Assembly: GCF_031844685.1 (NCBI RefSeq) | Contig: NZ_CP134605.1 | Span: forward strand, 372,001-436,000 | DNA length: 64,000 bases | Direction of reading: 5' to 3' | Source: Streptomyces sp. ITFR-21 | GTDB taxonomy: Bacteria > Actinomycetota > Actinomycetes > Streptomycetales > Streptomycetaceae | Part shown: positions 7,553 to 16,086 of the stretch, one piece after another | How the letters are laid out: the number at the start of each line of letters is the position of its first letter | How positions within the stretch are numbered: the first letter of the stretch is position 1 | Translations under genes and position numbers: made by a program | Notes under the pieces: generated by a model | The model's database searches: none | What the model saw: the letters and a program-made list of their open reading frames with translations, nothing else | Told to the model about the DNA's origin: nothing

Positions 7553-9861
7553 TGAGGAAGACGCGGCGGACGCGTACCGGTATCCGGGACCGCTACGCGG
7601 CGTCCGATCCGGGTCTGCTGCGGCTGATGGCGGGCCTGCGGACGGTCGGCTCCATCGGGCTGGCGCTGCTGGTGCTCCGGCTGGCGCACAACGGGGTGAC
7701 CGAGCTGGTGGCCGGCGCCATGGCCGCGATGGTCTCCACCTTCGCCGTCCGCGACAAACGGGTACGCGACCAGGCGGTCACGCTCGGCCTGTGCCTGCCG
7801 GCCGCGCTGGCGTCGGTGTCGCTGGGGGCGCTGCTGAACCCCCATGTCGTCATCGGTGACGTCTTCTTCGTGCTGCTGATCTTCGGCGCGGCCTACATCC
7901 GCCGCTTCGGCGACCGCGGCAGCGCGCTCGGGCTGATCGGCTTCCAGATCTACTTCATGGCGCTGTTCGTGCACGCCGGGGTCTCCGGCCTGCCCTCCCT
8001 CTACGTCACCGTCCTCATCGCCTTCGCCGCCAGCGCCGTCGTCCGCTTCGCACTCGTCACCGAGACCCCCGAGCGGACCCTGGGCCGGCTCCGGCGGGCG
8101 TTCCGGGCCCGGGTCGCGCAGCTGGCCGCCACCCAGCTGGAGGTGCTGCGGGCCGAGCCGGAGCGGCTGGCGGGCGCGGTGGCCGATCTGCGCCGGGACA
8201 CCGCGCGGCTGCACGCGAGCGCGCTGATGATCCAGGCCGGACTGGACGACGGCACCCGGGACAGGGCGACGGCGGCGCTGCTCCAGCGGCGGATCGCGGA
8301 CGCCGAGATCGCCGCCGAGCGGCTGGGCGTGCTGGTCCTGAGCGCGCGCAGCGCCGAGCGCGCCGACACCCTCACGCTGCACCTGCCGCAGGCGCCGCTG
8401 CCCGCGCCCGCCCACGGCGGCGGAGAGGAGAAGGAGGACGAGTCGCTGCGGCTGCTGCGCCGTGAGCTGGGGGCGCTGCACCTGCTGGTGGCGCGGCTGG
8501 GCGACGACGACCGGGGCGCGGGCCTCACGCAGGTGCGCAACCGGCTGCTCGGCTACCGCGACGAGGAGAACCTGCCGCGGGCCCCGCTCGCGGTCCAGGA
8601 GGCGTTCCGGGGTGTCGGCGAGGCGGCCCGCGCGGTGCTGGGGCTGCGGCTGGCGCTGGAGGGGCCCGGTGACGAGTCCGACGAGACGCCGGAGACGGTG
8701 CGCTCCCGCGAGGAGTTCGAGGCGGAGGACGTGGCGCTGGCCGGCGAGGCGGGGCCTGCCGCCCGGACCGGCTTCGACCGCCGTACCACCAGGGCCGCGG
8801 TGCAGGTCGCGGCGGGTTCGGCACTCGCGGTCGTGGGCGGCGAGTTCCTGTCCGCGCAGCGCTGGTACTGGGCGGTGCTGACCTGCTGGGTGGTCTTCCT
8901 CAACACCTCCTCGCGCGGCGAGATCCTGGTCAGGGGCTACCGCCGGCTGATCGGCACCATGGTCGGGGTGGTCGCCGGCGTGCTGCTGGCCGGGCTGGTC
9001 GGACGGCACACCTGGACGGCGTTCGCGCTGGTGCTGGTGCTGATCTTCGGGATGTTCTTCACCGCGCCGCTGTCGTACGCGCTGATGTCGTTCTTCGTCA
9101 CCGCGATGCTGGGCCTGCTCTACACGCTGCTGCACACGTACAGCCTGTCGGTGCTGGTGCTGCGCATCGAGGAGACGGCGCTGGGAGCCGCCTGCGGCGC
9201 CATCGCGGCGCTGGTCGTCCTGCCGGTCCGTACCGACGAGCACACCGACGAGCAGCTGACCACCGCCCTGATCCGGTTGCGGGACGTGGCGACGGCGGCG
9301 GTGGCCCAGCTGAGCGGCGGCCCCGCGGCCGACCTGCTGGACATGGCGCGGGACCTGGACAGCGCGCTGGACGACCTGCGCCGCTCCACCGACCCGCTGA
9401 CGTACCCGATCACTCCGCTGCGGGTGCGGCGGCGCACCGTGCGCTACCTGGTGGCGCTGCTGGAGACCTGTGCCTACCACGCCCGAGCGCTGGCCGCGAC
9501 GGCCGAACTGGTGCCGTACAGCACGAGCGTGGCCGCCGATCCGCGGCTGGCGGCGGTGGGCCGGCGGATCGCGCACAACATCGACGTGCTGATCGCCCGG
9601 GTCGCCGACGGGGCACCGGCCGGCGGGGTCAGGACCGGCCCGAGCATCGCGTCCATGCTGGAAGGGCCGGGGCCGGGATCAGCGCCGGGATCGGGATCGG
9701 GATCGGGAGGACAGTCGCCGCCGCGTTCGGGCACCGTGACCTACCGGGTGCTGCGGCACCTCCAGCGCCTGGACGAGGGCGTCGCCGGTCTGGCGCGCCC
9801 GCTCGGGGCACCGGTCGAGGACGGGACCGGCGTGCCGGTCGCGGACGCCGCGAACGCCTGA
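7552..9861 (+). CDS. FUSC-family membrane transporter
   Basis: The start is the ATG at 7552; the GTG at 7549 is also in frame, and AGGGGA lies upstream. 769 residues. Two membrane blocks of about five to six helices (roughly 25-165 and 415-560) flank and precede cytosolic helical regions, the layout of FUSC/aromatic-acid-exporter proteins. The stretch [19 protein letters not shown] begins the second block. A Gly/Ser/Pro low-complexity linker ([14 protein letters not shown]) lies near 705-720, encoded by repeated GGATCG. Export of small organic compounds is the family role; the substrate is unknown. Confidence 0.85.
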   Translation: MRKTRRTRTGIRDRYAASDPGLLRLMAGLRTVGSIGLALLVLRLAHNGVTELVAGAMAAMVSTFAVRDKRVRDQAVTLGLCLPAALASVSLGALLNPHVVIGDVFFVLLIFGAAYIRRFGDRGSALGLIGFQIYFMALFVHAGVSGLPSLYVTVLIAFAASAVVRFALVTETPERTLGRLRRAFRARVAQLAATQLEVLRAEPERLAGAVADLRRDTARLHASALMIQAGLDDGTRDRATAALLQRRIADAEIAAERLGVLVLSARSAERADTLTLHLPQAPLPAPAHGGGEEKEDESLRLLRRELGALHLLVARLGDDDRGAGLTQVRNRLLGYRDEENLPRAPLAVQEAFRGVGEAARAVLGLRLALEGPGDESDETPETVRSREEFEAEDVALAGEAGPAARTGFDRRTTRAAVQVAAGSALAVVGGEFLSAQRWYWAVLTCWVVFLNTSSRGEILVRGYRRLIGTMVGVVAGVLLAGLVGRHTWTAFALVLVLIFGMFFTAPLSYALMSFFVTAMLGLLYTLLHTYSLSVLVLRIEETALGAACGAIAALVVLPVRTDEHTDEQLTTALIRLRDVATAAVAQLSGGPAADLLDMARDLDSALDDLRRSTDPLTYPITPLRVRRRTVRYLVALLETCAYHARALAATAELVPYSTSVAADPRLAAVGRRIAHNIDVLIARVADGAPAGGVRTGPSIASMLEGPGPGSAPGSGSGSGGQSPPRSGTVTYRVLRHLQRLDEGVAGLARPLGAPVEDGTGVPVADAANA

Positions 9862-9986
9862 GTCAGGCCCGGCCGCCGCCGCATGGCGGGCGTCCCGGTG
9901 GGGTACGTAGCCGGGGGGCAGTCCGTCGGCGGGTGCCCCGGGACCGCGGAACCGCGGCCCCTGACAGCGGACAAGAGGGACAGACA

Positions 9987-10190
9987 GTGGCCAGTGGCAC
10001 GGTGAAGTGGTTCAACTCCGAAAAGGGTTACGGGTTCATCGCCCAGGAGGGCGGCCCCGACGTCTTCGCGCACTACTCCCAGATAGCCGGCACCGGTTAC
10101 CGGGAGCTCCTGGAGGGCGAAGCCGTGACCTTCGACGTGGCCCAGGGCCAGAAGGGACCCCAGGCGGAGAACATCGTCCGGGCACAGTGA
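9987..10190 (+). CDS. CspA-family cold-shock protein
   Basis: 67 residues from a GTG at 9987 with AAGAGGGA upstream. It is a single cold-shock domain: [15 protein letters not shown] includes RNP1 (KGYGFI, 13-18), and DVFAHYS holds RNP2 (VFAHY, 26-30). Members bind single-stranded nucleic acid and act as RNA chaperones. The VFAHYS form replaces the usual VFVHYS, and the sequence [15 protein letters not shown] is typical of the actinobacterial branch. A strong stem-loop follows 45 bp after the stop. Confidence 0.93.
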   Translation: MASGTVKWFNSEKGYGFIAQEGGPDVFAHYSQIAGTGYRELLEGEAVTFDVAQGQKGPQAENIVRAQ

Positions 10191-10234
10191 CCCCTGCCCG
10201 CAGGACCGGCCCCGCCCCGCCCCGGCGGCGGGCC

Positions 10235-10271
10235 GCCGGCCGGCCGACCGCCTTCCGGTCGGCCGGCCGGC
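10235..10271 (+). terminator. Stem-loop terminator after the cold-shock gene
   Basis: The arms GCCGGCCGGCCGACC (10235-10249) and GGTCGGCCGGCCGGC (10257-10271) pair perfectly over 15 bp around a 7-base loop. There is no long T-run, which is usual in high-GC actinobacteria. Confidence 0.75.
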
Positions 10272-10417
10272 GTCTTCGCCGGGCTGTTCGGCGGCGACCC
10301 GCCGGCCACCGCCGCGGGACCGCCGACCGGCCCCCCCCCGTAGCGGAGTCGCCGACCGGCCGTCCGCGGGCGGCCGGTCGCGCCGCCCCTGAGCTGGAGG
10401 TCTCATCTGTCAGGGGC

Positions 10418-11101
10418 ATGCGGTTGGATAGGGGCGTGACCGTTCATGACATTGCTCGGCAGCTGCCCGAGATCCCCGCCCTCCGCGACCACTGCCGGTC
10501 CCTGGCGACGCTGGAGGCGATCCTCAGCCCGGGGTGGGAGGACCGCTACCACTCCTTCGCCTCCGACTGGTCGCGGACCGAGGAGATGGCGTCGATGAGC
10601 AACGGCTCCGGCGACGAGTACTCGATCGTCTTCTCGCCCGCCGGGGCCTATGTGCGCGGCTTCGCCCACGAGTCGGCGATGAGCCCCTACGTGGCGGGCG
10701 AGCCGTGGCCGGGCGTGCTGGACGAGGTGCCGGAGGTGTTCCGGTCCTGTGTACGGGAACCGGCCTTCTCCGACGAGGACGGAACGCCCGTCGTGACCGC
10801 GTGCCTGTGGCGCGAGTCGGGGGACGACGCCTGGCGGGCCGGCGGTATCGAGTTCCCCGAGGTGACCGGCGGCGACCCGGACGGGTCCGGCTACCTGTTC
10901 CAACTGCTCGCGGACCGCTCGGCGGAGGCGTTCCAGCGGTTCGCCGAGGACTACTACGGGACGGCCGTCGACCTGGCGGCGGTCCGGCACGTCTTCGCGC
11001 TGCGTCCGCTGACCGACGGTGTGGTGGCCGCTCTGCGCCCCGGCGCGACCGTGGCCGATCTGGCCGAGGACCTGGCGCAGATCGGCTATCCGCGCGGCTG
11101 A
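10418..11101 (+). CDS. Conserved hypothetical protein
   Basis: 227 residues from an ATG at 10418, or 221 from a GTG at 10436 (TVHDIARQLPEIPALRDHC). The protein is soluble and acidic, with no signal peptide or membrane segment. It has an alpha-beta pattern: EYSIVFSPAGAYVRGFAHE looks like strands, followed by a helical middle (YLFQLLADRSAEAFQRFAEDYY) and a C-terminal helix. I do not recognise a named family. A perfect 30-bp palindrome 84 bp downstream probably ends the transcript. Confidence 0.7.
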   Translation: MRLDRGVTVHDIARQLPEIPALRDHCRSLATLEAILSPGWEDRYHSFASDWSRTEEMASMSNGSGDEYSIVFSPAGAYVRGFAHESAMSPYVAGEPWPGVLDEVPEVFRSCVREPAFSDEDGTPVVTACLWRESGDDAWRAGGIEFPEVTGGDPDGSGYLFQLLADRSAEAFQRFAEDYYGTAVDLAAVRHVFALRPLTDGVVAALRPGATVADLAEDLAQIGYPRG

Positions 11102-11184
11102 CCGGGGGTCGTGCGGGCGGATGGCCGGCGGTCGCACGTGCCGGGTGGGCGGCGGCGCGGGCGGCGCGGGCCCGGGGTGCTGCC

Positions 11185-11214
11185 GGCCGGGTGGGTGCCG
11201 GCACCCACCCGGCC
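11185..11214. terminator. Perfect 30-bp palindrome between convergent genes
   Basis: GGCCGGGTGGGTGCC followed by its exact complement; as RNA this gives a 13-bp stem with a CCGG loop in either direction. It lies in the 427-bp gap between the converging ends of the genes stopping at 11101 and 11529. The rest of that gap (11215-11528) is GC-rich; I see no gene in it, only a GGGCGGGGGTGCGCCCCC hairpin near 11380-11397. Confidence 0.7.
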
Positions 11215-11528
11215 CTGTCGTGGGGGTCCGGACCGAGCGGCCGGCGTGGAGCGCGGGGGCGTCCGGCGCCGGGCAGGGCGCCGCAGAGCGGGGCGACGCG
11301 GAGCCGGCGCCGTCCGAGCGGGTCCGGTCCGGGGTCGGCCTCGCCCGGCCGACACCGCGGGCGGCGTGCCGCGACCCCGGGCGGGGGTGCGCCCCCGGAC
11401 AGGCCGCCGCTGGGCGGTGGAGCGGCGTGCCGCGCCCGGGGATCCGGCGGGCGCCCGGGGCCCGGAGAAAGCGCCGGTCACCGCGGATCCGGCCGTCGGG
11501 GCCGGACGGCGCGGCTTACGCGCCGCGG

Positions 11529-13112
11529 CTACAGCGCGAGCCCGGTCTCCACCGTGTAGGCGCACTCGGTGTAGAGGTAGCCGTCCTCCAGCAGGGCGGT
11601 GTCCTCGCCGGGCGAGTCGGCGGAGCCGCCGGTCGGCTTGTGCAGGAAGTAGGTGGTGCCGGGTGGGAGGTGGAGCGTCTTCCTCGGGTAGCTCCGCCCG
11701 GCCCGGCAGGCGTCGGCCGACGCCTGGGAACGGGTGGGGTACGTGGAGCAGGCGCCGCACGCCTTGAGGGTGAAGCGGCCGGTGACGGGGCCGGTGTAGA
11801 GGACCTCGACCTCGTCGGGGCTGTCGTTGCTGACCGTCACGGATATGCCGCCCCCGGAGGCGAGCGTCGGCAGCCGGCGGCCGGCCTCGGACTCGTGCCG
11901 GGCGATCTCCGCGGCGATGGCCGTCTTGTCGGCGAGCGGCCTGTTCCTGTCGTCCGGGTAGTCCTTGACAAAGCCGCTCATCGTGGTGAGCGCGCCGTCG
12001 AAGTCGCCGGCCAGGTACTGGTGCAGCCCGCAGGAGTACGTACCGGACCGCACATAGCCGCCGGCCCGTCGGGCGTCGGCGACCAGCGCGCCGCCCGCGT
12101 CCTTGGCGTCCAGGTCGGAGGCGCGGCGGCCGAGGGCGCGCAACCGGTCGGTGGCCGTGCAGGGGTCGGCGCCGTCGAGGTCCCGGGCGGCCTTGTCGAT
12201 GGTGGATCTGACGGCGGGTTCGACCCGCGCGGCCTGCGGGGACCCGGGGAAGGTGGTCAGCAGGTCGGCGAGGTCGTCCGGTGGCGTCCCGGCCGCGCCG
12301 GCGTCCCGCGGATCGGCGAGGTCCTCGACACCGCACGCGTAGAGCGAGGTCGCCAGCCGGTCGTCGGGCCAGCCGGCGAGAAAGCCGAGCCCCTTCCCGC
12401 CGAGTGTCGCGGGGACCGTGCGCAGGTACTGCAGCGGGGCGACGGCGCCGCAGTAGTCCTTGCGGTCGTAGGGCGCGGCGACCGTGGCGTAGTACGTGTT
12501 CAGCCGGTCGGGGACGCGGCGGGCGGCCCGGGAGTCCGGGTGGCGGTCGCGCAGGTCGCGGTAGGCGGTGAGCGCGTCGCGGTAGTGGGGCTCGGCGTCC
12601 GCGAACGGCTCGGTCCCGGCCGCCTCGACCAGTCGGTCGGCCGCGGCGAGGCGGTCCAGCAGCATCTGCTGGGTGGCGTCGTCGCGGGCACCGTCGTACA
12701 GGGCCACCCCGCCCGCGGGCGCCGCGAGCAGCAGCAGGCCGAGGAGTACGGCGACAGGCGACCGCGGTGGCCACGACAGCGGGGTGCGCAGGCCGCGGGC
12801 GGCGCCGTGCAGGGCCGCGAGGACCAGGAACAGCAGGTAGGCGGCGACCGCGCGGCCGGGGACGCCGTCGGGGTCGGCGGGCAAGGCGGCCACCAGCAGG
12901 AGCGTGGTCGCCAGCCAGCACACGACGGTCGCCGCCGGGCGCCGGGTCAGGGCGTACCCCAGGCCGAGGCCGCTGAGGTTGAGCAGGCCGACGGCGACGG
13001 CCCGCGCCGCGTCCGGCGGCGGGGGCGGCGGCGCCGGGGGGAGGAGCGGGGGCGGGGGGAATCCTCCGGGTCCGCCGAATCCGCCGGTCCCGCCCTGCTG
13101 ATCCCATGCCAC
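11529..13112 (-). CDS. Large membrane protein of unknown function
   Basis: 527 residues. The N-terminus is a Gly/Pro-rich tail (about 1-34), followed by roughly four membrane helices (about 38-56, 60-78, 85-105, 118-138). The remaining ~385 residues should lie on one side of the membrane. They contain helical repeats (DALTAYRDLRDRHPDSRAAR and similar, TPR-like in feel), several Cys (DYCGAV, YACGVED, YSCGLH) and a beta-rich C-terminus (VTVSNDSPDEVEVLYTG, GTTYFLHKP). A Cys cluster KACGACSTY lies at ~455-463. I cannot name a family. The ATG at 13112 is the only good start. Confidence 0.7.
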   Translation of the reverse strand: MAWDQQGGTGGFGGPGGFPPPPLLPPAPPPPPPDAARAVAVGLLNLSGLGLGYALTRRPAATVVCWLATTLLLVAALPADPDGVPGRAVAAYLLFLVLAALHGAARGLRTPLSWPPRSPVAVLLGLLLLAAPAGGVALYDGARDDATQQMLLDRLAAADRLVEAAGTEPFADAEPHYRDALTAYRDLRDRHPDSRAARRVPDRLNTYYATVAAPYDRKDYCGAVAPLQYLRTVPATLGGKGLGFLAGWPDDRLATSLYACGVEDLADPRDAGAAGTPPDDLADLLTTFPGSPQAARVEPAVRSTIDKAARDLDGADPCTATDRLRALGRRASDLDAKDAGGALVADARRAGGYVRSGTYSCGLHQYLAGDFDGALTTMSGFVKDYPDDRNRPLADKTAIAAEIARHESEAGRRLPTLASGGGISVTVSNDSPDEVEVLYTGPVTGRFTLKACGACSTYPTRSQASADACRAGRSYPRKTLHLPPGTTYFLHKPTGGSADSPGEDTALLEDGYLYTECAYTVETGLAL

Positions 13113-13282
13113 CTGTTGTCCCCCTCAGGTCACTGGACACGGCACCCCTGTGCGCGGTGCTCGCTCTCTGTGGTCGGGAGCCTACCCGCCGGGTCCGACG
13201 GCCCCGGCGGTGGAGGGGGTCGCCGGAAGGTCCGGCCGCCGCGCCCGCGCCCGGCGGCCCCGCCGGCCGGCCCCGGACCGTG

Positions 13283-13783
13283 TCACCGTGGGCCGGGCCG
13301 AGCGGCCGGACCAGGCCCAGGCCCCGCCCGGCCGTACGTCCGCGTCCTGTGCGCGGCGGCGGGCTCGCGGCCTCGGCGCCGGGCACTGTCGCGGACGTGA
13401 TGGTCGAGGTCGGTCCACCAGCCGGAAAGGTGCCGGGCGGGCCCGGACCGGGACTGCTGCCCGGCCACCAGACGGGTGAGCGGGTCGAGTTCGCCGCCCA
13501 TCGCGAAGCCGTACACGAGCCGTTTGAGGACACGCTGCTGCTCGGCGCCGTCGAGCGCGGCCCGGCTGTGCCGGTGGAAGACGGCACGCCACTAGCTCTC
13601 GGGGCTGGGGGAGAATCCGGTCGCGTGGCGCCGGTCCCCGCGGTAGGCGCGGGCGAAGCCGGCCAGCCGCCGCAGCGCCGGGTCGGTGTGGCACAGCCGG
13701 TGGGCCCGCAGCAACCAGCCCGCCTGCACCTGCCACGGTGTCCAGCCGATGACCGCCGGCCCGGCCGAGGCCGTTCGCGCCAT
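13283..13783 (-). pseudogene. ORF interrupted by one in-frame amber stop
   Basis: From the ATG at 13783 the frame reads MARTASAGPAVIGWTPWQVQ and onward to ...GFSPSPES at 13595, then TAG (13592-13594). It then continues in the same frame as WRAVFHRHSRAALDG, EQQRVLKRLVYGFAMGGELD and GWWTDLDHHVRDSA to a stop at 13283. Both halves have protein-like composition, with Trp, Phe and amphipathic helices. The N-terminal WLLRAHRLCHTDPALRRLAGFARAYRG vaguely recalls the start of some streptomycete XRE-type regulators, but I cannot confirm that. Most simply, it is a pseudogene with a nonsense mutation. Confidence 0.5.
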
Positions 13784-13940
13784 GTCCGCCCGCCGGATGA
13801 GCGCCGCCCGTCCATCCTTCGCGGACTCACTCCAGCCTGGACGGATTCCGCAGCGGCGACGAGACCGTTACCGGACACATCGGGCAGACCGAACGGGGTC
13901 CAGGGTGCCGACCCGGGGTCTGTCGCCGGGACGTCCGCGC

Positions 13941-14074
13941 GGTGGCGGAGCGGGGTCCGGCGCGTGCGGGTGCGGGGCGGAGGAAGGAGCCGACCCCGGT
14001 GTGCCGTCGAGCGGCGGGAACGCGGCGCAGGCGCGTACCGGGGCCCGCGGCGCCGCGGAAATCCCGCCGACAGG
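13941..14074 (+). repeat. Dispersed ~130-bp repeat, copy B
   Basis: Plus-strand copy of the element at 5978-6108. The conserved core runs from GTGTGCCGTCGAGCGG to AATCCCGCCGACAGG and includes the 14-bp palindrome CCGCGGCGCCGCGG. It lies in the gene-free interval 13784-14348, upstream of the damaged secreted-protein gene. The rest of that interval carries only a GGGCGGGGGTCCGCCCCC hairpin near 14245, similar to one near 11385. Confidence 0.75.
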
Positions 14075-14348
14075 ACTTGGCAGAGGGAGAACCGGACCGC
14101 AATGGCCGTTGCACGGCAAAAGGGCACGGTGGAACGGCGCGACCGGGCGGCGGGCCGCGCCCCTGCGAAGGTACCCGCACGGTGTCTCGGCCGCCCGCAA
14201 GGGCGGTCACGGGCACCGCGCCGCCGCGGGTCCACGGCACGGCCCCCGGGCGGGGGTCCGCCCCCGACACGCACCGCACCGCATCCGAACCCGCCGACGA
14301 GGCGGTTCGGGAGACAGCCGCCCACCTCGCCCAAGGGGGCAACGACCC

Positions 14349-15003
14349 ATGACCGTCCAGCCGCGCGGACCCGAACACGGGGCCGCCTCGTACGAGTGCT
14401 GCCCGCCGTCGGCCTGCTCATCAGCGGAGTGCTCGGCGTCGGCGTCCTGAACGCGGCGGCTGCCAGCGCCGACGCCGGCGCGCACACCCTGGCGGACTAC
14501 ACGACCGAGTCCCTGGCTCCCCACCTGTCCAGTGCTGCCGGCTCCATCACCTTCACCAACACCGGCATCACCATCTCCTGTTACCTGACCGGTGACACCG
14601 TCTCCGGCCCGTACGGGTCGGAGAACGTCTGGGACCTGGTGTCGGGAGGCTCCGGCTCCGGTGTGGAGACCGGCACCTTCGTACCGGACGCGCTGGTCCA
14701 CACCGGCTCCCACTCCCCCGCCGTACCGCACTGCTCGACAGCGCTCGGACAGGTCATCGGTGACAACCCGGCCAACGTATACAACGGACCGGGCCCCGGC
14801 TACGCCTACCTGGGCGCCCTGAGCCTGGGCACGAAAGTGGAGATCAGGTGCTACAGCACGGGCATGACGGTGAACGGGCCGTACGGACCGGAGAATCTGG
14901 GACCTGCTCACCGTCAGCTACCTCGGTGCGGCCTGGGTACCGGACGCACTGATCTACACCGGTCCAACTCGGCGGTCGTGCCGCACCGGTACAAGGTCCT
15001 GTC
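14349..15003 (+). pseudogene. Secreted Cys-repeat (SH3-like) protein with frame lesions
   Basis: An AAGGGGG site precedes the ATG at 14349, but that ATG is out of frame with the protein. The coherent frame gives TRGRLVRVLPAVGLLISG...AAAASADA, a signal peptide. It is followed by two repeats: ISCYLTGDTVSGPYGSENVW ... FVPDALVHTGSHSPAVPHC, and IRCYSTGMTVNGPYGPEN .... In repeat 2 the expected IWDLLTVSYLGAAWVPDALI lies in another frame between ~14893 and ~14960, after which the first frame returns (SNSAVVPHR). The closing Cys is replaced by Arg, and no nearby stop follows. Three lesions and a missing Cys indicate a decayed gene. Confidence 0.6.
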
Positions 15004-15070
15004 GGCCCGTCGGCCCGCCGGGCGACGGGCGCCGCTGACTTGGCAGCCCTTTCGCGCCCGCCGGCGCACC

Positions 15071-15101
15071 GCCGGGGGCCCCTCTTGGAGGGGCCCCCGG
15101 C
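15071..15101. terminator. 14-bp stem-loop terminator
   Basis: GCCGGGGGCCCCTC and its exact complement are separated by TTG. It lies between the damaged secreted-protein gene and the end of the minus-strand DoxX gene, so it can serve either direction. Confidence 0.75.
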
Positions 15102-15168
15102 ACTCGCGGGACCGCGTCCGGCAGACACCCTTCGCCGGGGTCGGCGAGCCGATCCCGCGGCCGGCGCC

Positions 15169-15765
15169 TCAGCCGAGCGGGAGACGGTCCCGCACGGTGG
15201 CGGCGGCGGTGTGCAGGCCGTCGGAGACGTCGGCGGCGGCCGAGTGCAGGCCGCCGGTGACGCCGGCCGCGGTGGCGTGCAGGCCGTCGACCGCGGCGTG
15301 CACGTGTTCTGCCGTGGTGTCGGTCGCGTGGCGGGTGCCGCGCCGCGCGCGGTAAACCAGTGAGGGCTTGCCGTGGGTGTCGGCGGCGGCGAGCAGCAGG
15401 CCGCCCAGCACGGACAGGTTCCTGAGGAAGTGGACGCGCTGCCGGGCGCGTTCCCCGGGGTCCTCGATTGTCCAGTAGGGATGGCCGGCGAGCGTGGTCG
15501 GCACCAGGGTGGCGGCCAGCGTGAGCGAGGCGGCCCGCGGGAACCGGCCGAGGGCGAGCAGCGTTCCGGCGCCGAGCTGGACGGCGCTGTTGATCCGGAC
15601 CAGCTGCCGCGGGTCCCGGGGCAGCGCCTTGATCCGCTCGGCGAGGGGCAGCGCGACCGGCTCCGCGGCGGGCGCGACGGCGTCGGGGTGGCGCAGCGTC
15701 GTGTAGCCGCCGCTGATGAACACCGACGCGAGCAGGGGGCGGGCGAGTCTTCTGAGAACGGCCAT
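15169..15765 (-). CDS. DoxX-family membrane protein
   Basis: 198 residues starting MAVLRRLARPLLASVFISGG. It has a DoxX-type layout: a first helix with a GG pair, then RIKALPRDPRQLVRINSAVQ, helices at about 65-82, 86-104 and 125-145, and the VHFLRNLSVLGGLLLAA segment typical of the family. The last ~50 residues are amphipathic repeats of the type HAAVDGLHATAAGV / GLHSAAADV / GLHTAAATV. DoxX proteins are membrane subunits tied to quinone or thiol redox chemistry; the role here is unknown. It lies 54 bp past the end of the acyl operon on the same strand. Confidence 0.85.
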   Translation of the reverse strand: MAVLRRLARPLLASVFISGGYTTLRHPDAVAPAAEPVALPLAERIKALPRDPRQLVRINSAVQLGAGTLLALGRFPRAASLTLAATLVPTTLAGHPYWTIEDPGERARQRVHFLRNLSVLGGLLLAAADTHGKPSLVYRARRGTRHATDTTAEHVHAAVDGLHATAAGVTGGLHSAAADVSDGLHTAAATVRDRLPLG

Positions 15766-15819
15766 GCCGTCCGCGTGCCCCTGTCCGGGCCGCGCACACG
15801 CGCCGGCTCCGGGCGTCCG

Positions 15820-16086
15820 TCAGCCGCCGGAGATGGAGGTGAGGATCTCCAGCCGGTCGTCGGGGCCCACCGGGGTGTCGAGTTCGGCCGGGCCGAGGAG
15901 GGTGTCGCGCAGGATGAGGCGGTGCGAGGCGCGCAGGCCGCCGTCGGGGGTCAGCAGCAGCGGCGCCAGGACGGGGTGCTGGTCGGTGAGGGCGGTGAGG
16001 GCCTCGCGGACGGTGCCGGCCGGGTACTGGAGCCGGCGCTGGTAGTGCACGTAGCGCAGCAGAGAGCCGGCGCAGACGATCACCAT
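15820..16086 (-). CDS. MoaD/ThiS-like beta-grasp sulfur-carrier candidate
   Basis: 88 residues; ATG at 16086 with GGGAGGACC upstream and a 7-base overlap with the preceding gene, so it is coupled to it. The sequence has a ubiquitin-like beta-grasp pattern (VCAGSLLRYV, TVREALTALTDQHP, HRLILRDTLL, LEILTSISGG). The C-terminal GG is the residue pair that MoaD, ThiS and CysO-type proteins use to carry sulfur as a thiocarboxylate. No MoeB/ThiF adenylating enzyme lies nearby. Placement as last member of an acyl-activation operon makes a role in molybdopterin or thiamine synthesis unlikely. Confidence 0.75.
   Translation of the reverse strand: MVIVCAGSLLRYVHYQRRLQYPAGTVREALTALTDQHPVLAPLLLTPDGGLRASHRLILRDTLLGPAELDTPVGPDDRLEILTSISGG

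Noticed and set aside
9660..9715. Repeated GGATCG units as a possible intergenic satellite
   Set aside because: They lie inside the FUSC gene and encode its Gly/Ser linker, so they are noted there.
11086..14487. Very long open frame (1133 codons) on the minus strand
   Set aside because: Arg/Pro-dominated shadow of the 527-residue membrane-protein gene and of GC-rich intergenic DNA; no protein-like composition.
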